NCBI RefSeq assembly: GCF_022230925.1
Contig: NZ_JAKKFH010000008.1
Location: 558,001 to 622,000 of the forward strand
Source of the DNA: Micromonospora alfalfae
GTDB taxonomy: Bacteria; Actinomycetota; Actinomycetes; Mycobacteriales; Micromonosporaceae
Direction: 5' to 3'
DNA length: 64,000 nt
The notes beneath the pieces are model-generated. The model had not been told where the DNA came from, made no database searches, and saw only the letters and a program-made list of their open reading frames with translations. Every line of letters begins with the position of its first letter. Position 1 is the stretch's first letter. Below are positions 16,009 through 24,334 of the stretch, piece after piece. A program made the position numbers and the translations under genes.

Positions 16009-19000
16009 CTACTCACCAGCCTTCCTTCCCGCCTCTGGTGTCGCGGCGTCGCCTTCTGCTCTTCCGTATGTCTCATCCGCTACCGCTGCCAGTGCTGACG
16101 GGCTGGTCGCGGCGAGGCCGTCCAACGCGTGTCGCCACGGGGAGGAGCTCAGGCATTGCGCGACCAGCCGACGCGCCCACTGTGGAGGCACCGCCTGTGC
16201 CAGTGCGGTGAGCACCCGCCCTTGGAGGGCGGGGCCGTCGATCTCGGGTACCAGTTCCTCGGCCTCCCGATGCGCACCGGCGGAAACCGAGGCCATTCCG
16301 GCCAGGAAGAGTGCCCTACTGCGACTGTGACGGCTTGGTAGGGCACGGCCCGACTCCGCAGCCTCGGTGAGAAGGAGGCGCGCCCGAGAGCGGTCCCCGC
16401 AGGCCATGAAGGCCTCGCCGACCTCAATGAGGCAGTCGACGCGATCCGTCGGGTCGGAGAGCCTTCGGCCTTCGGCTTCGGCCTCGACGAGCAGCAGGGC
16501 AGCCCGTTCCGGGTGCCCGCAGGCCGCGAAACCCTCAGCGACGAGCGTCAGTCGCCAGGCGCGGCGACCGATGTCCTTCAGTCCCCGGGCCTCCGTCTCG
16601 CACTGGACGAGGATGGACGTTCCACGCGTGTGCTGCCCTTGGGTGCCTAGTTCCCTGCCCACCCGGTCGAGCGCTGGATTGCCGTACTCTCCCGGAAACT
16701 CAATCGACAGTGCCAGCGACTCGGCCTGCTTCCCCGCGCCAGCGGTTGCCAGCGCGACGGCGATGTCGTTGAGCTCGTATGCGCGGTGGGTTGGGTCGGT
16801 GAGCGCGGCGGCTATCTCCGCCGCCTCCTGCAGGACCGGAAGAGCGCGTGACCGGTCGGTGCCGGTGGCCGCCGATTGCCCTACTGCCGTGAGAATCCGG
16901 ACGCGCCACAGCGGATCGGTCAGCCCGCGGGCCACGGCCTCGGCTCGGCCCGGCGCCCCTGCGCTGACCAGTGCTCCGCCCAGTCGGTGCCCTGCTCGTT
17001 CCGCGTGAGGATTAGCAATCTGTGCCCCAATGAGGACTTCGGCCTGACCGAGCAATGAAAGGGCCCGGTCTCGCCGTCCGGCCTTTGCCAGGGCGTCTGC
17101 CAGGTCGATCAGCTGCCAGGCATCGCGCAGCGGATCGACCGTGTCGTGCGCCAGCGCCTCAATCTCAACGGCCAGGGAAAACGCTTCGGGGTGTCGCCCT
17201 TCGACGGTCAGCGCCTTTGCCACCGAGCCGAGAGCAGCCACCCGGTGGTAGGCGTCGCCGATGGAACGGGCCAATGCTTCAGCTTGCGCTGTCTTGCCGA
17301 GTCTTGCTAGATCCTTACTGACGAAGGCGAGTAGCTGGTCCTTCTCTCTGATGTCGCGGGCGATGTCCTCGGCCCGCTCGGTGAAACCGGCGGCAGACAG
17401 GACAATCCCTATCCGCAGCAGGGTGGAGTCCGGCTCACTCTCTTCCTCTGCCGCCGCCGACCGTGCGACGGCTTCGGCTTTGGCGAGCAGGTCGCCGACT
17501 CGTCCGCGTTGCTCCGGGCGGTCCCGCAGGACCCAGGCGACGTGGAGAGGAAAGGCTGACTCAGAGAGAAGCTCTCCGTCCCCGACCAACGTCCGGGTCT
17601 GGGTCTGTGGCCACCCCGGATGGGCGTGCTCTGTGTCCTTCAGCGCGTGGAGCACCCGTTCCGCGCGGGCGAGGACGTCGACTCGTCGCCATTCCTCGGC
17701 AAACGACAGCTCGTTGCGGGCCAGCTCGATGGCCGCCCACACTGCCGTCCCCGCTCGGTCCAGGTTGCCGGTCTCCTGCCATCCCTCGGCCACGGTCACC
17801 AGCGCCTCCGACTGTTCGGAGGGGACGACCAGGGCGGCCGCCTGGGCCTCCGCCTCCCGCAGTGCGGCTTCAGCTCCCTGGTGTCCGACCGGCCACCAGG
17901 CCCGTCCCACGTCGACAAGGCCCCGAACGCGATCCTGCGGGTCGCGTTCAGCACGTGCGTTCTCGGCCGCTTCCGCGAGCACAGCCTCGGCATCTTCCTG
18001 TGCGCCAGTACCGGCCAGCGCCTGCGCCGCTGCAATGAGCGCCTCGGCGCGCTGGCGCGGTTGAGACAGGCTCCGGGCCAGTGCCTCGGCCCGCCGAGGC
18101 TGCCCCAGCTCAACCCACACCGCCGGCAGACTGGCCGGGACGCATTCGTTGCGTTCGTGCAGCGCGTCGCGCCGTACGGCCAATCGGAACAGAGCCGTGA
18201 GATCCGGTGTATTCGCCTCGGACAGGGTGTGCTGGACCGAGCGGATCTCGGTCAGAGCCGCCGAGTCGCCGCCAGTCAGGTCCCGCATCCGATCATGGCG
18301 AGCGGAATCGGCGGCAAGGACGGCCATCCGGGACACATCCCCGGTGGAGAGCAACAGCGAGAAGTAGCCACGCAGGAGGTATTCCGGGGTTCCCGGCGCC
18401 CATCGCGCGGCAGCATATGCGTCTGCCCACGTGTGGATCCGATCCCGGTAGACGCTCAGTATCTTCGGCCCGAGCATCCGGACCGCGTGTTCGCGAAGTT
18501 CCTCGTGTCCCAGGACGAAGACCACAGGGAGTTCGCCCGGCCGGGAGTGGCTCTCCCGCGGGCGGAAGGTGCGCCCGGCCCTGCTGCGCAGTATCTCCTC
18601 CACCTCGTAAGGGTTCAGGTCCGTGAGCTCGGCCAGCTCCGCGGTGCCGAGGCCGCCGCCCGAGGCGGTGAGCAGACTGAGCAGTTCACGCTCAGGCCCC
18701 GAACTCGCCAAGAGGTGCTTCAGTTCGCGCTGTGCCTCCGTCCGGATCACCTGCGCGAAGGCAGAGCGGTCCAGGGGGCGAACGATGTCGGGGTCGCGCA
18801 GGGGATGGTGTGCCGGTACGTCCGCAGGTATTGGTGGATGGGGTCTGCCGGCCACTATCACCCGCAGCCCGGCAGGCGGTCGAGCGGGCAGAAGTGCGGC
18901 GATACTGTAGGCGTCCGGTCCGGTGGTCACGCCGCGGTCCTCGTCCAGACCGTCGACCAGCAGCACCAGACGCTCGCCCCGCCGCTGACATCGGTGCGCC

Positions 19001-19518
19001 GCGTCGTTCAGCAGCCGCAGGAGGTGCGTTTCGCGGGTCGAGGCGGTCAGGAACGGGGCCGGACCTTCGCGGAGCAGTTCGCCAAGCTGTTCCAGGACGA
19101 CGTCGGTGAAGGCGACCCTGTCGTTTTGTGCGGCAAACCGGGCCGTGACGAAGAACGGGACAACCCGCACTCCAGGGGGTGGGTGCAGAGCGAACCAGGA
19201 CATCAGCGCGGTCTTCCCCGCCCACGCTCCGGCCCGCCACCAGATGTAGGGATCGCCTGCGTCGGCGGTGCAGAACGCGGCCAGTTCCCTGAGTTCCGCC
19301 TCGCGGCCGACCAGCACCTCCGGGACGATCCGCCTGATCTGCTCGCCGTACCCGGAACGCGGTACCGGCTGCATACCGACCTGTACGTCCCCGTAGACGA
19401 TGCCGCTGTTGGCCACCGCCCCGGTCTGCGCCTGCGCCCCGCCGGTGCCGGACACTTTCACGGGCCCCGCCTGGCCTCTTCGTCCACCCGCCGCGGACTG
19501 CTCGTCTCGGGGCAGCAT
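16009..19518 (-). CDS. STAND-like P-loop NTPase with TPR-like repeats (paralogue A)
   Basis: A 1169-residue predicted signalling NTPase. Residues about 23-48 carry a Gly/Ala/Ser motif, TGGAQAQTGAVANSGI then VYGDVQVG. An NTPase follows: LVGREAELRELAAFC, Walker A WWRAGAWAGKTALMSW (first Gly replaced by Ala), Walker B RLVLLVDGLDED, and a VIVAGRP sensor-like strand, then a winged-helix region and a C-terminal half of about 35-residue helical repeats of the type RAEALARSI...AL..VA.AL...G. The architecture matches regulated conflict/immune STAND proteins, where repeats sense a ligand and the NTPase oligomerises. AAGGAG before the ATG at 19518 supports this start. It is last in a six-gene co-directional array, 71 bp after paralogue B. 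No catalytic effector domain is visible, so it may signal through a partner. Confidence 0.85.
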   Translation of the reverse strand: MLPRDEQSAAGGRRGQAGPVKVSGTGGAQAQTGAVANSGIVYGDVQVGMQPVPRSGYGEQIRRIVPEVLVGREAELRELAAFCTADAGDPYIWWRAGAWAGKTALMSWFALHPPPGVRVVPFFVTARFAAQNDRVAFTDVVLEQLGELLREGPAPFLTASTRETHLLRLLNDAAHRCQRRGERLVLLVDGLDEDRGVTTGPDAYSIAALLPARPPAGLRVIVAGRPHPPIPADVPAHHPLRDPDIVRPLDRSAFAQVIRTEAQRELKHLLASSGPERELLSLLTASGGGLGTAELAELTDLNPYEVEEILRSRAGRTFRPRESHSRPGELPVVFVLGHEELREHAVRMLGPKILSVYRDRIHTWADAYAAARWAPGTPEYLLRGYFSLLLSTGDVSRMAVLAADSARHDRMRDLTGGDSAALTEIRSVQHTLSEANTPDLTALFRLAVRRDALHERNECVPASLPAVWVELGQPRRAEALARSLSQPRQRAEALIAAAQALAGTGAQEDAEAVLAEAAENARAERDPQDRVRGLVDVGRAWWPVGHQGAEAALREAEAQAAALVVPSEQSEALVTVAEGWQETGNLDRAGTAVWAAIELARNELSFAEEWRRVDVLARAERVLHALKDTEHAHPGWPQTQTRTLVGDGELLSESAFPLHVAWVLRDRPEQRGRVGDLLAKAEAVARSAAAEEESEPDSTLLRIGIVLSAAGFTERAEDIARDIREKDQLLAFVSKDLARLGKTAQAEALARSIGDAYHRVAALGSVAKALTVEGRHPEAFSLAVEIEALAHDTVDPLRDAWQLIDLADALAKAGRRDRALSLLGQAEVLIGAQIANPHAERAGHRLGGALVSAGAPGRAEAVARGLTDPLWRVRILTAVGQSAATGTDRSRALPVLQEAAEIAAALTDPTHRAYELNDIAVALATAGAGKQAESLALSIEFPGEYGNPALDRVGRELGTQGQHTRGTSILVQCETEARGLKDIGRRAWRLTLVAEGFAACGHPERAALLLVEAEAEGRRLSDPTDRVDCLIEVGEAFMACGDRSRARLLLTEAAESGRALPSRHSRSRALFLAGMASVSAGAHREAEELVPEIDGPALQGRVLTALAQAVPPQWARRLVAQCLSSSPWRHALDGLAATSPSALAAVADETYGRAEGDAATPEAGRKAGE
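18769..18996 (-). repeat. Near-identical tract shared by the two NTPase genes (copy 1)
   Basis: 228 bp that differ from 22416-22643 at only three positions (by eye), covering Walker B and the following strands, while sequence immediately outside is much more diverged. Confidence 0.85.
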
Positions 19519-19589
19519 GCCTCGCTCCTTGTGATGCGTCACGGCGTTGCTCCATCCGCCGAGCCAGCGCCCAGTACCTTGGTAGCCCG

Positions 19590-22500
19590 CTAACCTGCGG
19601 CGTAGCCGTCGCTCGTCTCCTCCCAGCCGAGAAGTGTGTCGGTGAGCGCCGGGAGCGCCGCAGGGGCGAAGTGAAGAAGGCCCTCAAGCAGGTCACTCCA
19701 ATCGCCCAGGGCGAGCGCGCGTGCCATGAGCCGCCGTCCCTGGGCGGGCTCGACGAGCTGCGCCAGCTTCGCCAGGGTGTCGGCGCGCCAGGCGGGAAGC
19801 GGGATACGCTCAGCCAGGTCCAGGGCCGCGCCCATCTCCCCCGTCATGGTCGCCGCCTCCGCCAGGTGATGCAGCCACATGGACCGTCCCCACCGATCGG
19901 TTGGCATCGACGTCTCGGCCCGGTGGGCCCAGACCGCCGCCAGTCCCGGCTCACCCGACCTCGCCGCCGCCTTCACCCGGGCCCCCATCGCCGCCGCTCG
20001 CCAGTATGGATCGGTGATGCCGCGAGCAAGCTCCTCTGCCGCGTCGAAGCAGCGGCTCCAGGCCAGGGCTTCCACCGCGTAGCACGCCACTGATTCTCGG
20101 TACTCGGTGCCCGCACAGCGGCGGGCGAGGTCCTGCAGAGAGACGGCGAGTACGGAGGCGCGGTGCCGGGCCCCGCCGACGGCAGCCGACCGGGCGAAGG
20201 AGGCCAGCAGCTGGGCCTGATCTCTCGGCGAACCCGGGAACACGTCAAGCAGCCGCGCGGCCCGGTCGAGCGCGCCGTGCCTGATCGCCGCCTGCGTCAG
20301 CGCCGCGCTGGCCTCGGACAGTTCCTCATGGTCCACGAGGCCGAGGATGAAGGCTTCGGCCCTGTCGAACTCCCTCTGGACGGCAAGCGTCCGTACCAGT
20401 CGGGCGCCGACATACTTCCTCATCCACAGCGGGGTGACAGTGCGTGCGAGCGCCTCGGCCCGATCGGTCTGACCCATCAACGCCAGTACACCCACCTGCT
20501 CCACCTGCACCTCTGCTTTCCAGTAAGGCGAGGCGGTGGCATCGGCGAGAGCGGCGAGGGCATCGGCCAGGCGTCCGGTTCTCTCCCCGTTGCCAGCGGC
20601 GTCTGTCACTCCGGCGAGTGCGGCCAGCGCTCGGGCCCTGGGAACGGGCCGGACGTTGTCGCGGCAGACGCGCTCGGCGTCCGTGACGAGCGCAGTTGCC
20701 CGATGATGATCCCCACGGCCAAGCGATACCGTCGCCAGCAAGGCCAACGCCTCGGATTGTTCTTCCGGGTCGGTGATCGCAGCAGCCAGGGCCCCGGCGC
20801 GTGCGTCCTGGCCCGCCAACGCCGCCGCTCCCGCCGCGGCTACCAACAGCATGCCCTTGTCCTCAACCACCGGGGCGCGGGCCACGGTCTCCATCGACTG
20901 GGACAGCACTGCCGCACGTTCCCGGTCGGCGCACGTGGTCAACGCTTCTACCGCCGCCCGGGCCAAGGACCGGCTCGACGCTGAGTCCTGCCAGCATGGA
21001 TGAGCAGGAACCGCAGCCGCCTCCGTGAGCAGGTCCACCAGCCGTGCGGCGCGCGGCGCGTCGCCCGAGGCGGCCACTGCCTGGGTGAGCGGCTCAATGA
21101 CCTCCAACAACCACAGGGGAGGTTCGGCCCACCGGCTCAACTCCGCGGCCGCCTCGCGCAGCGCCACGCCGTGTTGGCCGATGCCAGCAGCGGCAGCCAC
21201 CGCCAGTCTCGCCTCGATCTCGGCCCGCCGTTCGGCGGAACGCACCGTACCGGCGAGGACTCCCAGATGTCGCAGCGCAATGGTCACACGCTCCGGCTCC
21301 TTTGAATCAGCGGCCCACTCGACATCGCTTCGCCACCAGGAATGGGTATTGCGCCGGGCCCACTCTTCGATGGCATCAGCGAGTTCGCCGGCCCGCCTGC
21401 GATTTCCGCTCGCGGCGGCCGCCCGTGCACCCGCCGCCAACACATCGGCCTTTTCGCCGTCGGTGGCATCGGCTAGGACGGCATCCATGGCGCGTTCCAG
21501 AGCAGCGGCGCGGTCGTGATCGCCAGCGGCACCCGCCGCCTCCGCCACGGCGGCCATTCGGCGCGCCCGCCAGCAGGCCGAGTCGGAACCGTCGAGACCT
21601 TCGATGGTGTCGGCCAGTTGGGCCGCTCGCGCCCGGTCGCCCCCGAGACCCGCCACCTTGGCGATCTTCGCCAGCGCGGCACCCACCGCGTCGGGGTCGT
21701 CCATTCCGCGGGCCAGTGCCTCGGCGCGGTCCGGCTGCCCGGCGGCGGCCCACACGACCGGCAAACTCCATGGATAGGTGTTGCGTTCCAGAAGCCGTCG
21801 TCGATGGACGGCGATCAGGGCCGTCGACACCAGGTCAGGCACCTCGCATGCCAGCATCAGGGCTTCCGCGGCGTCGATCTCGTTGAGCGCCGCGGCGTCC
21901 CCTCCGGTCAGCTCGCGCATTCGGTCGTGGCGGGCGGAATCGGTGGCGCAGGCGACGGCACGGGGCAGGTCAGCGGTCGCGCGTAGCATCCGGGCATAGC
22001 CACGCAGCAGATACTCCGGGGTGGCCAACGGCCAGCCCTGATCGCGGTAGATCTCCGCCCAGGTGTGCAGCCGCTCGCGGTACCTGGACAACCTGTCCAG
22101 GCCGATCATCGTGAGTGCCGTCTTCTGGAGTTCCTCGTGGGCCAGGACGTATACCTCGCAGGCGTCCTCTCCGGGCCCGGCCGTTCGCTGCCTACGGGCG
22201 GTGCGGGTGGCAAACGTCCGGCCGGTGACCGCTCGCAGGTGCTGGGCAACCTCCCAGGCATTGATGCCGGTCAGTTCGGCCAGATCAGACCTGCTCAAGC
22301 CGCCCCCTGCCGCGGCCACCAGACCCAGCAGGTCCCGTTCCTCCGCCGTGCCGCGCAGCAGCCGCACCAATTCCCGTTCCATGTCGGCCCGGACCGCCGC
22401 AGCGTGCGGGGATCCGTCCAGGGGGCGAACGATGTCGGGGTCGCGCAGGGGGTGGTGTGCCGGTACGTCCGCAGGTATTGGTGGATGGGGTCTGCCGGCC

Positions 22501-23186
22501 ACTATCACCCGCAGCCCGGCAGGCGGTCGGGCGGGCAGAAGTGCGGCGATACTGTAGGCGTCCGGTCCGGTGGTCACGCCGCGGTCCTCGTCCAGACCGT
22601 CGACCAGCAGCACCAGACGCTCGCCCCGCCGCTGACATTGGTGAGCCGCGTCCTCCAGCATGGTGAGCAGATGGCCTTCACGGGTGGCTTCGGTGAGGTG
22701 GGCCGGTACCGGCTGCCCCAGCGATGCGGCGAGCTGTTCGGCGACGACCTCCGTGAAGGCCGCACGGTCGCTCTGCCCGGCGAAGCGCGCGGTGATGAAG
22801 AAGGGCAGGATCTTCGCTGACTGCGGGGGGTTGAGCGCGAACCAGGACATCAGCGCGGTCTTCCCGGCCCAGGCGGGCGCCTGCCACCACACGTAGGGCC
22901 CCCGGTCCGGTGCGGTGCAGAACGCCGCCAGCTCGTCCAGTTCGGCCTGGCGACCGACTAGTTCGGGGGGCGCAATGCGCAGAACCTGCTGCCGGTACCC
23001 GCTGCGGGCAGCAGGTGCCGCGTGCACTGCCACGTCACCGCGTACGACGCCGCTGACCGCCACCCCGCCAGTCGCGGCGTGCGCCTGCCCACTGCTGGTG
23101 ACGGCGGCCAGCGGTTGTCGCCATCCGCGCGCCGTCACCAGGGCTCCGTTAGTCCCACGTAGGTGCGTCCTTCCTGGCCGGACCAT
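19590..23186 (-). CDS. STAND-like P-loop NTPase with TPR-like repeats (paralogue B)
   Basis: A 1198-residue paralogue of the downstream gene with the same order of parts: Gly/Ala/Ser motif at about residues 32-53 (SGQAHAATGGVAVSGV, VRGDVAV), LVGRQAELDELAAFC, Walker A WWQAPAWAGKTALMSW, Walker B RLVLLVDGLDED, winged-helix-like segment GLSRSDLAELTGINAWEVAQ, then many TPR-like helical repeats to the end. Outside one shared tract the two proteins are clearly diverged, particularly in the repeats, as expected if they recognise different triggers. GGAG lies 7 bases before the ATG at 23186; a GTG at 23138 with its own GGAG is an alternative. It follows the small membrane-protein gene by 58 bp. Confidence 0.85.
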   Translation of the reverse strand: MVRPGRTHLRGTNGALVTARGWRQPLAAVTSSGQAHAATGGVAVSGVVRGDVAVHAAPAARSGYRQQVLRIAPPELVGRQAELDELAAFCTAPDRGPYVWWQAPAWAGKTALMSWFALNPPQSAKILPFFITARFAGQSDRAAFTEVVAEQLAASLGQPVPAHLTEATREGHLLTMLEDAAHQCQRRGERLVLLVDGLDEDRGVTTGPDAYSIAALLPARPPAGLRVIVAGRPHPPIPADVPAHHPLRDPDIVRPLDGSPHAAAVRADMERELVRLLRGTAEERDLLGLVAAAGGGLSRSDLAELTGINAWEVAQHLRAVTGRTFATRTARRQRTAGPGEDACEVYVLAHEELQKTALTMIGLDRLSRYRERLHTWAEIYRDQGWPLATPEYLLRGYARMLRATADLPRAVACATDSARHDRMRELTGGDAAALNEIDAAEALMLACEVPDLVSTALIAVHRRRLLERNTYPWSLPVVWAAAGQPDRAEALARGMDDPDAVGAALAKIAKVAGLGGDRARAAQLADTIEGLDGSDSACWRARRMAAVAEAAGAAGDHDRAAALERAMDAVLADATDGEKADVLAAGARAAAASGNRRRAGELADAIEEWARRNTHSWWRSDVEWAADSKEPERVTIALRHLGVLAGTVRSAERRAEIEARLAVAAAAGIGQHGVALREAAAELSRWAEPPLWLLEVIEPLTQAVAASGDAPRAARLVDLLTEAAAVPAHPCWQDSASSRSLARAAVEALTTCADRERAAVLSQSMETVARAPVVEDKGMLLVAAAGAAALAGQDARAGALAAAITDPEEQSEALALLATVSLGRGDHHRATALVTDAERVCRDNVRPVPRARALAALAGVTDAAGNGERTGRLADALAALADATASPYWKAEVQVEQVGVLALMGQTDRAEALARTVTPLWMRKYVGARLVRTLAVQREFDRAEAFILGLVDHEELSEASAALTQAAIRHGALDRAARLLDVFPGSPRDQAQLLASFARSAAVGGARHRASVLAVSLQDLARRCAGTEYRESVACYAVEALAWSRCFDAAEELARGITDPYWRAAAMGARVKAAARSGEPGLAAVWAHRAETSMPTDRWGRSMWLHHLAEAATMTGEMGAALDLAERIPLPAWRADTLAKLAQLVEPAQGRRLMARALALGDWSDLLEGLLHFAPAALPALTDTLLGWEETSDGYAAG
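22416..22643 (-). repeat. Near-identical tract shared by the two NTPase genes (copy 2)
   Basis: Partner of 18769-18996; same length, same position in the reading frame, three differences. Best read as a recent gene-conversion tract over an older duplication. Confidence 0.85.
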
Positions 23187-23244
23187 CCCAGCGCTCCGCG
23201 CTCAGCCACCATGGGCCGAACACGACGTCTCAGTCGGGCACCGG

Positions 23245-23604
23245 TCAGGTCAGTCGGATACCGCTGGTGGCATCTCCGCCGTCGGTTGCATCGGCCGGGC
23301 CGGTGCGTTCCACCTCGACCGTTCCCCGGTCATCTCCCGTTGCGGCGCCCGGAGCGGTGAGACCGGAAACGGCGGTACCTCCGGCTCCGGCCCGTGCGTC
23401 ACCGGTATCCGCCACCCGCAGCCCACGTGGACGCTGCCTGGGCAGAGCCGCCCAGACGGCGACGCCGAGCGCCGCCACCGCCACGAGCGCCGACACCACA
23501 GTGGCCACCTGACTCGCCTTGTCTCCCCGGAGCAGGAGGAAGGCTGCGCCCAGGCCGGCTACCGCGAAACAGGTCAGCGCCAGCACGATCCGCCGTGTGT
23601 TCAT
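23245..23604 (-). CDS. Small two-helix membrane protein with repeated Gly/Ala/Ser motif
   Basis: 119 residues. Helix 1 is about residues 5-25 (IVLALTCFAVAGLGAAFLLL), helix 2 about 32-53 (VATVVSALVAVAALGVAVWA). The rest is a cytoplasmic or exposed tail with two copies of one motif: DTGDARAGAGGTAVSG (67-81) and RTGPADATDGGDATSGI (100-116). The same pattern, TG-x-A-x-A-x-x-G-x-x-A-x-SG, is found near the N-termini of both NTPases downstream. This suggests the membrane protein and the NTPases recognise each other through like-with-like contacts; the function itself is unknown. ATG at 23604 has GAAGGG upstream; an earlier in-frame start at 23634 is less likely. Confidence 0.75.
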   Translation of the reverse strand: MNTRRIVLALTCFAVAGLGAAFLLLRGDKASQVATVVSALVAVAALGVAVWAALPRQRPRGLRVADTGDARAGAGGTAVSGLTAPGAATGDDRGTVEVERTGPADATDGGDATSGIRLT

Positions 23605-23821
23605 CCCTTCATCATCACGGCAGCCCCCGCACATCGGGAGGACTTAACGGTCCGTCCTTCGGCCTGTACCGGCCGCCCTTTTGCACCCACGGCACCTGCC
23701 GCTTCACCGCACACGACCACGCCACCAGCCGAGGGCCCACGCCGACCGAGGAAATCAGCCGACCGACTACGCCATCAGGTGTTCTCGCCGGTGCTTCGCC
23801 ACCGGCAGCAGGCCCGGCCCG

Positions 23822-24334
23822 TCAGCCCTCTACGGACGTTCGGCGGGCACCGACGGGCCAGAGGATCGTGGTCGGGACGCCGTGGTGCCGTGCCCAGTCG
23901 ATGGTCCGGTCCGTCGACGCGGGGTGACGGCCAGGTTTGCCGTCCCACACCGCCACGAGTCGCTGCACCCGTCGGACCAGCTCCCGGTTGGCAACCACGT
24001 AGGCCGCGGTGTCCGAACGGTCGTAACCGGTGTGGACGACCGCTGTCGCCTGGTCGAGCAGCTCGTCGAAGGCCAGCCGATTCTCCGGCCTGATCACCGC
24101 GACCCGGTAGTCGCGGGCCGGCAGGATCACCTCGTAGGTGCCACCCAGATCGAGGATCGTGCGCGCGAAGACCTGGTCCGCGCCGGACGCCAGGCAGGTC
24201 ACGCCGTGCACGGGCCGGTCGCTGATCCGGCCCAACTCGACGCGCAGAGCGTCGGCGACGAGCAGCTCGGTGTCGCGGGTCAGGTTGATGTGCCCGGTCA
24301 CGCCGACGCGCACCGGGCCGAGGTCAGGCGGCAT
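23822..24334 (-). CDS. SLOG-domain protein (nucleotide-ligand sensor/enzyme fold)
   Basis: 170 residues, essentially one Rossmann-like SLOG domain: VRVGVTGHINLTRDTELLVA at the start, then GVTCLASGADQVFARTILD with the family's S/G-G-A-D motif, VILPARDY, an ATAVVHTGYDRSD loop, and AVWDGKPGR near the end. SLOG domains bind or process nucleotide-derived signals and recur in bacterial conflict systems (for example next to TIR or channel effectors). Its ATG lies inside the end of the RCK-RyR gene (11 bp overlap), so the two are co-translated; a natural reading is that the SLOG protein makes or senses the ligand of that membrane protein. Inference. Confidence 0.8.
   Translation of the reverse strand: MPPDLGPVRVGVTGHINLTRDTELLVADALRVELGRISDRPVHGVTCLASGADQVFARTILDLGGTYEVILPARDYRVAVIRPENRLAFDELLDQATAVVHTGYDRSDTAAYVVANRELVRRVQRLVAVWDGKPGRHPASTDRTIDWARHHGVPTTILWPVGARRTSVEG

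Noticed and set aside
17620..19593. 657-codon plus-strand frame opposite NTPase A
   Set aside because: Antisense shadow; the minus strand has clear Walker motifs and repeats.
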